Shown here: one piece after another, positions 41,385 to 49,834 of the stretch
Numbering within the stretch: position 1 is the stretch's first letter
How the letters are laid out: every line of letters starts with the position of its first letter
Assembly: GCF_900115115.1 (NCBI RefSeq)
Contig: NZ_FOVI01000001.1
Coordinates: forward strand, 62,001 to 126,000
DNA: 64,000 bases
Direction of reading: 5' to 3'
From: Paenimyroides ummariense
Lineage (GTDB): Bacteria; Bacteroidota; Bacteroidia; Flavobacteriales; Flavobacteriaceae
Translations under genes and position numbers: made by a program
Notes under the pieces: model-generated
The model's database searches: none
The model's input: the letters and a program-made list of their open reading frames with translations, nothing else
What the model was told of the DNA's origin: nothing

Positions 41385-42602
41385 CTATTTATTTTTCTGT
41401 TCGATCCACAAACTCATGTACTTAACTGCTTGTAAACCATTTTGCCACAATATTTTTTGAATGAATAAATTGCTTCGGTGAAGTTCGATATTTTCATAAA
41501 TTTTCAAAACAGCATCTTTCAAAACACCGCTCCAAATTTCTGTAGAAAACTCATTATTCAAAATATCAAATCCGTGTGTTACTGCTTTATTCCATTCGGT
41601 TTCATCATTGTACAATTTGCAAACAGCATCAACAAAATCGGTTTCATTTTCGGCAATAAATCCACCCCAGTTTTCAGCAGAAATTCCTTCGGCTCCAATT
41701 TTTGATGTTACATTAGGCAAGCTGTTTTTAAAACCATCAACAAACTTACCTTTTAAACCCGCTCCAAACGGAATGGGCGCAACCAAAACTCGATATTTTT
41801 GCATGAGTTCATTCACATCATCGGCTTTTCCTTTAATTATGAAACCATCGTTAATATTATTTAGCTGTAATACTTTTTGCGTTGCGTACGCGCCATAAAT
41901 ATGAAGCTGCGTATTTGGCAATCGTTTTTTGATCGATGTCCATATCTTTTTTAGCTGAAGTACCGTTTGATAATTTGGTTCATGAATGAAATTTCCAATG
42001 AACATAAAATCTTTCCGATTATTAAAATTGGGTAGTTTTTCTTTTGTTTCGTTAGAAATTTCGTTTTCAATAAATGGCAGATACAATAATTGTTTTGGAT
42101 GAATATTAAAATAATTAATCAACAAATCATATTCGAATTTTGAAATAATGATCGATAAATCAGATCGGTAAATTGACGATAATTCCCTGTAACAATCCGG
42201 TGTATCGTAATTTACTTCTTTATTTGTCTTAAAAGCCGTGGTGCGAGCTCTGCGAACAAAATGTAGATCTTCGGTATCTAAAACCGATACAATGTTTGGA
42301 AATACTTGTTTTACGCGCCAGCCAAATTGTTCTTCAGTAATAAATCGATCAAAAACAACAATATCAGGCAAAAGATCGACAATAAAATCATTAAAAGATG
42401 AATCATTTAGAACAATATTGTGCGTAATAACATCCAACTCGTGCAAAGGATGAGAAAAAACCGATTTTGAAGCTGCACAGGCAAAATGAATATCGCTTGA
42501 CATTTTCTTCAATTCATCAATCAGCTGCAACATGCGCCAACCAGCCGCCGATGAAGTAGGTTCGGGCCAAACCAAACCAATTATTAAAACACGTAATTTC
42601 AT
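41385..42602 (-). CDS. GT4-type glycosyltransferase family protein
   Basis: A 405-residue GT-B-fold protein. I chose the ATG at 42602 (MKLRVLIIGLVWPEPTSSAAGWRML); the longer frame to 42665 overlaps the promoter region of the divergent miaE gene. The Rossmann-type N-terminal half and the C-terminal part (KDFMFIGNFIHEPNYQTVLQLKKIW, LHIYGAYATQKV, VLVAPIPFGAGLKGKFVDGF) are typical of group 1 glycosyltransferases. The donor and acceptor are unknown; polysaccharide or protein glycosylation is possible. No neighbouring sugar genes are present. Confidence 0.8.
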   Translation of the reverse strand: MKLRVLIIGLVWPEPTSSAAGWRMLQLIDELKKMSSDIHFACAASKSVFSHPLHELDVITHNIVLNDSSFNDFIVDLLPDIVVFDRFITEEQFGWRVKQVFPNIVSVLDTEDLHFVRRARTTAFKTNKEVNYDTPDCYRELSSIYRSDLSIIISKFEYDLLINYFNIHPKQLLYLPFIENEISNETKEKLPNFNNRKDFMFIGNFIHEPNYQTVLQLKKIWTSIKKRLPNTQLHIYGAYATQKVLQLNNINDGFIIKGKADDVNELMQKYRVLVAPIPFGAGLKGKFVDGFKNSLPNVTSKIGAEGISAENWGGFIAENETDFVDAVCKLYNDETEWNKAVTHGFDILNNEFSTEIWSGVLKDAVLKIYENIELHRSNLFIQKILWQNGLQAVKYMSLWIEQKNK

Positions 42603-42654
42603 AAAGCAAATATCGAAGTAAAATGTAAAAGATACTAACTGTACAATTAATTTG

Positions 42655-42662
42655 TAAATTTG
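42655..42662 (+). promoter_or_regulatory. -7 element of miaE
   Basis: TAAATTTG matches TAnnTTTG and lies 15 bases before the ATG at 42678. It excludes the earlier TTG start at 42660. Confidence 0.55.
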
Positions 42663-42677
42663 CAAAAATTAAGGTTT

Positions 42678-43259
42678 ATGTTAGGACTTAAATTGTTAAC
42701 CGATCCTCGTTGGGCAAATATTGCCGAAAGTAATATTGAAGAAATTTTAACTGATCATGCGTGGTGCGAGCAAAAAGCGGCTACAAATGCCATTACCATT
42801 ATAACTTATAATTCGGAACACGAAGATTTGGTTACAGCAATGACCGAAATTGCGATTGAAGAAATGGAGCATTTTAAAATGGTTCATGATATTATTAAAC
42901 AACGTGGTTACACTTTGGGTCGCGAACGAAAAGACGATTACGTTAACCAGCTTTATAAGTTTATGAAAAAAGACGGATCGCGTAACGATGCTTTTATTGA
43001 TCGATTGCTTTTCGCTGCCATGATTGAAGCCAGAAGTTGCGAGCGTTTTCGTGTGCTTTCTGAAAATATTAAAGACGAAGAATTAGTGAAATTTTATAGA
43101 GATTTAATGATTTCTGAAGCAGGTCATTACACAACTTTTATAAAATTCGCAAAGAAATATACCGAACGCGTAAATGTTGATAAACGCTGGAAAGAATGGC
43201 TGGAGTTTGAAGGTCAGTTAATTCAAAATTACGGAACTAAAGAAAGCGTTCACGGATAA
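42678..43259 (+). CDS. miaE: tRNA-(ms2io6A) hydroxylase
   Basis: A 193-residue non-heme diiron enzyme that hydroxylates the isopentenyl group of ms2i6A37 in tRNA. The four-helix ferritin-like fold shows the ligand sets WCEQKAATNAI, EEMEHFKMVHDII (E-x2-H), EARSCERFRVLS and SEAGHYTTF (E-x2-H). The start MLGLKLLTDPRW follows the promoter element. The length fits MiaE. The enzyme depends on earlier steps by MiaA and MiaB, which are not in this window. It is divergent from the glycosyltransferase gene and followed by a terminator. Confidence 0.92.
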   Translation: MLGLKLLTDPRWANIAESNIEEILTDHAWCEQKAATNAITIITYNSEHEDLVTAMTEIAIEEMEHFKMVHDIIKQRGYTLGRERKDDYVNQLYKFMKKDGSRNDAFIDRLLFAAMIEARSCERFRVLSENIKDEELVKFYRDLMISEAGHYTTFIKFAKKYTERVNVDKRWKEWLEFEGQLIQNYGTKESVHG

Positions 43260-43285
43260 AAAAACACCTCAGTTGAGGTGTTTTT
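43260..43285. terminator. Bidirectional terminator after miaE
   Basis: A 12-bp perfect stem (43260-43271 with 43274-43285, AAAAACACCTCA type) with a GT loop. It serves the two convergent genes. Confidence 0.85.
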
Positions 43286-43652
43286 AGTTTTCAAAAGTGA
43301 TTGAATCGATTAGTTTTTCTTCTTCGTTGAATGTATACCAAGTGCCAATTTTAGCCCATGTTTTTTTAGTCGTGTAGCTTTTTCCTATCTGGCTAATTTT
43401 TCCGTTTTTATGATACAACACATCTACAGCATACGGATAAAAATATTTTTCTGACCGAAAAAGTGTATCGTTATTGTAATATTTCCAAACACCTTTTTCT
43501 TGACCATACTTATCATATTTACCTTTAATTATATTTCTCTCCGTTTTTGTACCCGAAACATATTTCCACCTGCCGACTTCTACTCCATTTTTTTTCTGAT
43601 TGATTTTGCAGGAAACAAGAAATACTACAAAAAATAAAATGGATGTCTTCAT
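43284..43652 (-). CDS. Lipoprotein with MORN/YwqK-like repeats
   Basis: A 122-residue lipoprotein (MKTSILFFVVFLVSC, lipobox Cys at 15). The body has short MORN-like units (GRWKYVSGTKTER, KGVWKYYNNDTLFRSEKYF, YHKNGKISQIGKSY, KIGTWYTF) similar to YwqK-type repeats that are abundant in Bacteroidota. It follows the M56/TonB-C gene without a gap and is the third gene of the BlaI-M56 operon. The function is unknown. Confidence 0.75.
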   Translation of the reverse strand: MKTSILFFVVFLVSCKINQKKNGVEVGRWKYVSGTKTERNIIKGKYDKYGQEKGVWKYYNNDTLFRSEKYFYPYAVDVLYHKNGKISQIGKSYTTKKTWAKIGTWYTFNEEEKLIDSITFEN

Positions 43653-45239
43653 TTAGTTTTCAACTTCATTTAACGGTTGATTTATCTTAATTTTAATAGG
43701 CAGTGTAAAGGTAGATCTTACCACTTGACCTTCATTTTCTGCGGGTTGCCACTTAGGCATTGTTTGCAAAACCCGTATTGCTTCGTTAGCTGCTGTTTCA
43801 TTTCCACCGCCTACTGCAATAATATTTGAAAAGCTGCCATCTTTTTCTACAATAAATTTTAACCTGGCTGAAATTAATGTATCATTTGTAGTAATCGATT
43901 TTGAATCAAAAGCCCTCATAAAATTATGAAAAAAAGCTTGCAGACCTTCTCTTGGAGCAGCCTTTTTTTCTACAAAACTATGAGCTTCAGCATATTTTTT
44001 TTCAATTTCTTTTATATCTTGATAATCATTTTGTACTTGTGTAGATCTTTTTAATTCATCTAAAGTTAGTTTTTCTTTTTCTTCTTTAGATACCGCTTTA
44101 AGTTCGTAAGTGAAGTCTTTTTCATTTTGAACAACTCCATATCTATTGTAAATTGATACTTTTAAATTTTCATCTACAACATAAAAATAAACACTGTCTT
44201 TATGACTAAAGTAGCCACTACTTTTTTCACCTTTTATGTACGCTAGAATAATTGGGTTATTCTTAATCTCATCTTTTGTTTCTTCACTAATTGGTTCGGT
44301 AGATTTAATTTCTTGAGGAAGATTAACTGCTTGTTCAACTACATTTGATATTTTATCTTCAACCTTTTTAATTTCGGCTGCTTTGGTTTCAATTCCAACA
44401 AAACCAACATACGTTACTGCGATGGTTAACGAATAAAAAATCGTTCCCCATACTTTTCCTTTTTTTGTGTTTTTCATCATAATAAATCGTTTTTTTAAAT
44501 TATTAAAGTGGATCGAACTACTTAATGCAACAATTGGCTGATTATTGCCATAATAGTTTAGAATTAATTCTTGATAATTTTTAAGATTTTTTGTTTTTTG
44601 CAAACTAAATTCATCTGCAAGATATTCGTGATTTTCTTGTATAATTCTTTTGAAATAATAAAGAAAAGGCTGAAACCACAACACTATCTTTAATCCTTCA
44701 ATAAACAGAATATCTATTGAATGTTTTTGTTCTACATGGGCTTGTTCGTGATACAGAATAGCATCGCTTACACTTTTACTTTCCCAGTCGGTTTTGTTTA
44801 CATAGATAAAATTGCAAAACGTGAAAGGCGAAGCAACTTTACTACTTACAATTAACTTTCCAAATGATGTGCTAACATTTTTGCCTGATTTCTTAATCTG
44901 TAAAATTTTAAAAAGATTATATAAGAATCGGATTAAAAAAACACCACTGACAAAGACATAAATTATTGTTAGTATAGAAATATTGTTTTCTGGAACACTA
45001 TCAACAATTATTACAGGAATGTTTGGCAACTGATCAAAAATATATTCTTTAGTTTCAACAATTTTGTTTTGCGGTACTAAAAACTGAAAATTAAACAAAG
45101 GCACAACCAATGCAAAAACAATACTTGCAAGCAAATAATACCTTATAAATTGTAATGACTTTTTGTTTTCTAAATTCCATTTATATATCAAACAAAATAT
45201 CAATAATAAAAATGTCGATTTTATAAAATAAAGCACCAT
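43653..45239 (-). CDS. M56 (BlaR1/MecR1-like) peptidase with TonB C-terminal domain
   Basis: A 528-residue membrane protein. Several membrane segments at the N-terminus lead to an M56 zinc peptidase domain with the motif YHEQAHVEQKHSIDILF (HExxH-type) and ENHEYLADEFSLQK. A further membrane helix lies near residue 265. A periplasmic region follows, ending in a TonB-C-like domain (FIVEKDGSFSNIIAVGGGNETAANEAIRVLQTMPKWQPAENEGQVVRSTFTLPIKIKI). With the BlaI gene three bases upstream it forms a BlaR1-BlaI-type sensor pair; the signal would be sensed by the C-terminal part and BlaI cleaved. No beta-lactamase gene is present, so the trigger is unknown. Confidence 0.87.
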   Translation of the reverse strand: MVLYFIKSTFLLLIFCLIYKWNLENKKSLQFIRYYLLASIVFALVVPLFNFQFLVPQNKIVETKEYIFDQLPNIPVIIVDSVPENNISILTIIYVFVSGVFLIRFLYNLFKILQIKKSGKNVSTSFGKLIVSSKVASPFTFCNFIYVNKTDWESKSVSDAILYHEQAHVEQKHSIDILFIEGLKIVLWFQPFLYYFKRIIQENHEYLADEFSLQKTKNLKNYQELILNYYGNNQPIVALSSSIHFNNLKKRFIMMKNTKKGKVWGTIFYSLTIAVTYVGFVGIETKAAEIKKVEDKISNVVEQAVNLPQEIKSTEPISEETKDEIKNNPIILAYIKGEKSSGYFSHKDSVYFYVVDENLKVSIYNRYGVVQNEKDFTYELKAVSKEEKEKLTLDELKRSTQVQNDYQDIKEIEKKYAEAHSFVEKKAAPREGLQAFFHNFMRAFDSKSITTNDTLISARLKFIVEKDGSFSNIIAVGGGNETAANEAIRVLQTMPKWQPAENEGQVVRSTFTLPIKIKINQPLNEVEN

Positions 45240-45241
45240 AC

Positions 45242-45607
45242 CTACTTATTTTTAAGTTCATCATCTATTAAATCGCGAAGTTTTTGTAATTCATCTTTTG
45301 TTAAGGTTGCATCTTTTGCAAAAAAGGAAGCAAATTGTGATGTGGAATTATCAAAAAACTGTTTAATCATATTTTTCATTTGTTTAGAAAAATAGTTTTC
45401 TTTCCTTACAATTGCGAAATACAAACGTGTATTTCCAATTTCATCGTATCCAACAAAACCTTTATCAATCAATTTTTTAACCGTAGTTGCAACGGTTGTT
45501 TTTGCAGGTTTGGGATCACTGTAACTATCAATTAAATCTTTAAGAACCACTTTATCATGCTTCCAAATGTATTGCATGAGTTGTTCTTCGGCTGCTGTTA
45601 ATTTCAT
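45242..45607 (-). CDS. BlaI/MecI/CopY-family transcriptional repressor
   Basis: A 121-residue winged-helix repressor. The N-terminal DNA-binding half reads LTAAEEQLMQYIWKHDKVVLKDLIDSY and KTTVATTVKKLIDKGFVGYDEIGNTRLYFAIV; the C-terminal half is a helical dimerisation part. It is first in the operon with the M56 peptidase. Two TTCTA/TAGAA inverted repeats directly upstream are its likely operators, giving autoregulation relieved by cleavage. Confidence 0.93.
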   Translation of the reverse strand: MKLTAAEEQLMQYIWKHDKVVLKDLIDSYSDPKPAKTTVATTVKKLIDKGFVGYDEIGNTRLYFAIVRKENYFSKQMKNMIKQFFDNSTSQFASFFAKDATLTKDELQKLRDLIDDELKNK

Positions 45608-45608
45608 A

Positions 45609-45644
45609 TTCTATAAAATTAGAATTAGTTCTATAAAAATAGAA
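45609..45644 (-). promoter_or_regulatory. Tandem BlaI-type operators
   Basis: There are two inverted repeats, TTCTA-N6-TAGAA (45609-45624) and TTCTATAAAAATAGAA (45629-45644), 20 bp centre to centre. They overlie a near-consensus minus-strand promoter element (TATTTTTA) just before the repressor ATG. Confidence 0.7.
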
Positions 45645-45681
45645 CAATATTTTAAATAAAAAAACAGATTGACTGTTTTTT

Positions 45682-46134
45682 TTATTGTAATCGATTTATA
45701 ACATTCATATTTCTGCTATCTCTACCATTACTTAAATTCACGGTTAACTGTAAATAAGAATTTACCGGCTTGTTCTCAATTCTTCCCGGTACCCACTGAT
45801 TTCCGTCCTTAATTGCATTTTCTATAGCTTCATTGCACAATGTAACATCAGCTTTCACAAATTCCACTTTTGCAACTTTACCTTTATCAGTAATTAAAAC
45901 ATCAATAATAATAGTGGTGTCTTTTCCTTTAAAAGAACCTCTTTTACAATTTTTGGTTGCGTCTTCAATCTGTTTCAAAATCACTGCATAACCACCACGA
46001 TAAGTCGCCATAACATCTACATCACGGTACACAGGAATTTCTCTAACAGTTACTTTTTTCTCCGGAGCAGAATTTTGCGCATTTAAGGTTACCGAAAATA
46101 ACACAAAAAATAGGTAAGCAATTTTTGTTTTCAT
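45682..46134 (-). CDS. Secreted protein with TonB C-terminal-like domain
   Basis: A 150-residue secreted protein (signal peptide MKTKIAYLFFVLFSVTLNAQ) containing one TonB-C-like domain (FKGKDTTIIIDVLITDKGKVAKVEFVKADVTLCNEAIENAIKDGNQWVPGRIENKPVNSYLQLTVNL). It has no membrane anchor or proline-rich linker, so it is not a standard TonB. Two Cys residues could form a disulfide. A minus-strand TATTTTTG promoter element is at 46164-46171. It is a shorter relative of the proteins at 18535 and 63252. Confidence 0.8.
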   Translation of the reverse strand: MKTKIAYLFFVLFSVTLNAQNSAPEKKVTVREIPVYRDVDVMATYRGGYAVILKQIEDATKNCKRGSFKGKDTTIIIDVLITDKGKVAKVEFVKADVTLCNEAIENAIKDGNQWVPGRIENKPVNSYLQLTVNLSNGRDSRNMNVINRLQ

Positions 46135-46163
46135 AAGTTAAATAAGTATGTTTTTATTATGTG

Positions 46164-46171
46164 CAAAAATA
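46164..46171 (-). promoter_or_regulatory. -7 element of the 45682-46134 gene
   Basis: Reads TATTTTTG on the minus strand. It overlaps a possible GTG start (46161) of the divergent hydrolase frame, which argues against that start. Confidence 0.45.
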
Positions 46172-46238
46172 CAATTTAGTTGCAAATAACATAATTTTTA
46201 ATTTTTTGGTTTTCTTTACTATTTTTACACAAAAAAGA

Positions 46239-47024
46239 TTGAACACGTTTACCTACAAAAATACCGCAATAAATTATGGTGATTCCGGCAAAGGAAACAC
46301 CGTTTTACTTATTCACGGTTTTTTGGAAGATGCTTCTATGTGGGTTGATCTTACGTTGAATTTAAACAAACGTTACCGCGTTATTGCTGTTGATCTTTTA
46401 GGTCATGGTAAAAGCGATTGTTACGGATACGTGCATACAATGGAAGATCAGGCGGATATGCTTTTTGCGTTGATTTCTGAATTGCGTTTGCGTAAAGTTT
46501 CGTTAATTGGGCATTCTATGGGCGGATACATTGCGTTGGCTTTTGCTGAATTGTACCCTGATAATGTTCGATCGTTGATTCTTTTAAATTCATCAGCCCA
46601 ACCTGATTCCGACGAACGTAAAATAAATCGTGACCGTGCCATTGATGTCGTAAAAAAGAACAGCACTGCTTTTATTAGAATGGCAACGCAGAATTTGTTT
46701 GATAAAGAAGCACATAATTTGTATGCAGATAAAATTGAAACTTTTACTCAGCAAGCATTAAAAACTCCGTTACAAGGAATAATCGCAGCTTTAGAAGGTA
46801 TGAAGATCCGTATAGATCGCGAAGCATTACTACATTTTAGTCCGTACCCAAAACTGGTTATTGCCAGTGAAAACGACACCATTATTCCTTTAGAAGATAT
46901 TAAAAATCAGGTTGAAGGAGCTGAAGTTACGTTTGAAATTATTCCGGGCGGTCATGTTTCTACTATTGAACAAGATTCTAAAATAGCTTCAATCATTACA
47001 TCATTTTTAAAGAAAAACAATTAA
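46239..47024 (+). CDS. Alpha/beta-fold hydrolase
   Basis: A 261-residue alpha/beta hydrolase. The oxyanion region is LLIHGFLEDASMW, the nucleophile elbow is LIGHSMGGYIAL (Ser), the acid is probably in ASENDTIIP and the His is in IPGGHVSTIEQ, so the triad is complete. The start is uncertain: the frame is open to a GTG at 46161, but that region contains the promoter of the divergent gene. A TTG at 46239, in an A-rich context just before NTFTYKNTAINYGD, gives the usual family N-terminus. It may be an esterase or related enzyme; the substrate is unknown. Confidence 0.85.
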   Translation: MNTFTYKNTAINYGDSGKGNTVLLIHGFLEDASMWVDLTLNLNKRYRVIAVDLLGHGKSDCYGYVHTMEDQADMLFALISELRLRKVSLIGHSMGGYIALAFAELYPDNVRSLILLNSSAQPDSDERKINRDRAIDVVKKNSTAFIRMATQNLFDKEAHNLYADKIETFTQQALKTPLQGIIAALEGMKIRIDREALLHFSPYPKLVIASENDTIIPLEDIKNQVEGAEVTFEIIPGGHVSTIEQDSKIASIITSFLKKNN

Positions 47025-49771
47025 ACTACTTTTTCTTCAAATACTGTTTCGGGATCTAAAATGGTATTCAATAAACTGATTAATTCTGCCTTAAAATCAA
47101 TCAATAAATCATCGGTAATAAATTCGTTTACCATTTTATCTTCTTTCAAACTAAAAAGCAAATAACCCGATTTTCTATTCTTAAATGAATAAATTCCCGC
47201 CTGAATTGGCAAATGCGTATTGCTTTTATACATTAAACCGTACATAAGCAACTGAATGGCTTTTTCGAACTTTAAGTCAGTTGTGATTCCTGAAATTTCT
47301 TTTATTTGAACCTGACTACCTTCAACTTTTCCTGTTTTGTAATCAATAATTCTCACAACATTGTTGCGGATTTCAATTCTATCTGCAATTCCCGATAATT
47401 TAATGTTGTATGGTAATTTTGAATCTTTTAAAACGGTTTCCAAAGTTTGCTCTAATCCAATTATGGTCACATCATCGCCACTTTCGAGCATTTCTTTTTC
47501 AAGCATTAAAAAATGATACACGTTACGTTTTGCAACTTCAAAAGCTAATAGATTTTTCCCTTGTTTATCGGCACTTTCAGAATAATTCAATTTAAACTGG
47601 TTCACAATTTCGGTTTGATACTTTTGTAACATTTCATCAACCATTGTAATGGTTAATTTTTGATCGATTACTGGCTTATACAATTCTTCTAAAGCACCAT
47701 GAATAATGGTTCCTAACGTATTTAAGGCGATGTTTTCTTCTACCTCATCTAACTCTCGAATACCCAAAACACGTTGCATGTAAAACTGAATTGGATTACG
47801 CATATAATTACCGATTGCCGACGGAGAAAAACCTTTATCTGAAGCGATTTCTTTCAATCGATTTTGCAATAATTCCGATTTTTCAATCATTAAAGGTTCA
47901 CTAACGCTATCAGGCGATTTTGCAAAATAATTATTCACTTTTATGTTGTGATTTACCTGCGGATCTAAAACCAATTGGGTTATAAATCGACTTTTTTCTC
48001 CGGCATCCAAACCTTCGGAATTTGAATTATACAACAGATAAATGTTCTTTGCACGCAACAGCAAATGGTAGAAATGGTAGGTATAAATAGCATCTTTTTC
48101 TCGGAAAGTAGGCAAACCTAATTCCATTTTAACATCGTACGGAATAAACGAATTAGACGATTTTCCTGCAGGAAATTTTCCTTCGTTTAAAGAAGTGATA
48201 ATTACATTGTCAAAATCTAAAACCCGACTTTCCAAAACGCCCATTACCTGCAAACCTTCCAACGGTTCGCCTTCAAAAGACACTTCAGCCAAATCTGCAA
48301 CTTGCTTGTAAATCGTCAATAATTGCTGAGCGTTTTCAATAACTTTATACTTTAATTGATAGTTTTTAATCTGCGTTAAAACCTGATGAAATGAATACAG
48401 AAATGTAAGCGAAACATCGTCTTTATTCTGTCGAAGATAGGTTCGAATTTCAAAAACAATCGCCTCAATTCTATCAATAATTTCAATTACATCACTATTC
48501 CAATCTTTAATAATCAACTGCAAAAAAGAATTATCGGTCGGAATAAAATCTAAAGTATCAAAATTAAAAAAAGATAAATTCCGCTTATTAATACCATCAA
48601 CCACCTGCTTTGAAGTCGCCAAATTTTCAATCAAAGAATGAGACAACACATCTAAAACTTCTTTGTGATAAAATGCGGCTTTGGTTTTTCCGCGATTCAG
48701 TGCATTCACGTGCATTTTGAAAAGTTTCGCAAAAAACAATTGAATAGGATTTGATTTACTGTCGTAATTCATTGTTACATTCAGCGATGCAACGGTATTT
48801 GGCAAGGCATAAAGCACCGGAATCAACAGATTTTCTTCAGATAAAACAACTGCCGTTTTTTGAAGGTTTTCATTTGATTTTTGAAGTTCTTCTACGATTG
48901 ATCCAACAATTTTTGCCTGCCCAACCGATTTTGGCGTACTAATAATCTCGATATTTTTTGATTGTTTGAATTCATCAACAATCCAATCATAAGGATGCGA
49001 TTTATAGTACGACCAGTTTTGTTTGATTTTTCTGGCAAAATAACCAGCTCCGTGGTCTGGATCGTTCAAAAAAGCAGCATCGGTATCCCAATAAACCTTT
49101 GCTATACCATTTTTTAATAATTTCTGTATGATTTGTTCTTCCGCTTGATTTAATGCGTTAAAACCTGCGAAATAAATGGTTTTAGAACTGTTATTCTTTA
49201 TGAAACCCTCTATGTTATCAACAGCAACTCTATAAACCAATCCCTGATAACCGGAATTTTGCTTAATTAAATGTTTTTGAAATGCCTTGTAATAGGTTGG
49301 TAATTGATCCCAGAATGTCAGATAATTATCTATTAAAGCACTTCGATCTTCTGCTTTTACAGACCAATGGTTGATATCATCGATGTTTTTTAAATAGTCA
49401 AAAACATGACTTGGTTTCAACAAATAACGATCAATTTCATTAAAATCTTGCAACAACATTTTTGCCCAATTGCTGAATTGTTCAAAATCTTGTTGTGCAT
49501 TTTTCGGAGTAATTTCCTTATAAACTTCATAAAATTCAAAAAGTTGTTCTACACCCGAAAGCGTATTCATTTTTGAAATTCTTGTAATTAAATCTTCAAT
49601 ACTGATAATTTCAGGCGCAAAAAATGTTTTGTTTGATGTGCTTTTAAAAGCTTCTAGCAAAAACAATCTTGCACGTTTATTCGGTAGAACAATAATGGCA
49701 TTTGTAAAATTTAAGTTACAATCGTCTGCAATTTGTTGTGCAATTTTATCTAGAAAAGAAGTTGTATTCAT
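47021..49771 (-). CDS. AddB-like nuclease/inactivated helicase subunit (PD-(D/E)XK)
   Basis: A 916-residue protein of the AddB/RexB type. The N-terminal part (NFTNAIIVLPNKRARLFLLEAF) takes the place of the helicase P-loop. Helicase-like motifs follow (DNVIITSLNEGKFPAGKSSNSFIPYDVK). The C-terminal nuclease domain has HGALEELY, then GIADRIEIRNNVVRIIDYKTGKVEGSQ (D...E/DxK). I chose the ATG at 49771; upstream in-frame codons overlap the terminator at 49786. It probably works with the AddA-like protein encoded at 52633-55776 in double-strand break repair. Confidence 0.88.
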   Translation of the reverse strand: MNTTSFLDKIAQQIADDCNLNFTNAIIVLPNKRARLFLLEAFKSTSNKTFFAPEIISIEDLITRISKMNTLSGVEQLFEFYEVYKEITPKNAQQDFEQFSNWAKMLLQDFNEIDRYLLKPSHVFDYLKNIDDINHWSVKAEDRSALIDNYLTFWDQLPTYYKAFQKHLIKQNSGYQGLVYRVAVDNIEGFIKNNSSKTIYFAGFNALNQAEEQIIQKLLKNGIAKVYWDTDAAFLNDPDHGAGYFARKIKQNWSYYKSHPYDWIVDEFKQSKNIEIISTPKSVGQAKIVGSIVEELQKSNENLQKTAVVLSEENLLIPVLYALPNTVASLNVTMNYDSKSNPIQLFFAKLFKMHVNALNRGKTKAAFYHKEVLDVLSHSLIENLATSKQVVDGINKRNLSFFNFDTLDFIPTDNSFLQLIIKDWNSDVIEIIDRIEAIVFEIRTYLRQNKDDVSLTFLYSFHQVLTQIKNYQLKYKVIENAQQLLTIYKQVADLAEVSFEGEPLEGLQVMGVLESRVLDFDNVIITSLNEGKFPAGKSSNSFIPYDVKMELGLPTFREKDAIYTYHFYHLLLRAKNIYLLYNSNSEGLDAGEKSRFITQLVLDPQVNHNIKVNNYFAKSPDSVSEPLMIEKSELLQNRLKEIASDKGFSPSAIGNYMRNPIQFYMQRVLGIRELDEVEENIALNTLGTIIHGALEELYKPVIDQKLTITMVDEMLQKYQTEIVNQFKLNYSESADKQGKNLLAFEVAKRNVYHFLMLEKEMLESGDDVTIIGLEQTLETVLKDSKLPYNIKLSGIADRIEIRNNVVRIIDYKTGKVEGSQVQIKEISGITTDLKFEKAIQLLMYGLMYKSNTHLPIQAGIYSFKNRKSGYLLFSLKEDKMVNEFITDDLLIDFKAELISLLNTILDPETVFEEKVV

Positions 49772-49785
49772 TTTATAAAAATAAA

Positions 49786-49814
49786 AAAACGTCCCGACAA
49801 ATCGGGACGTTTTC
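49786..49814 (-). terminator. Terminator after the OmpA/TSP3 gene
   Basis: A 12-bp perfect stem (49786-49797 with 49802-49813, AAAACGTCCCGA type) with loop CAAA. It lies between the OmpA/TSP3 stop and the AddB-like start. Confidence 0.85.
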
Positions 49815-49834
49815 AATATTATTTAAACTGTAAA

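Noticed and set aside
46161..46238. N-terminal membrane helix of the alpha/beta hydrolase from a GTG start
   Set aside because: The stretch contains the promoter of the divergent gene (46164-46171) and is not typical of the family; the TTG at 46239 gives a normal N-terminus.
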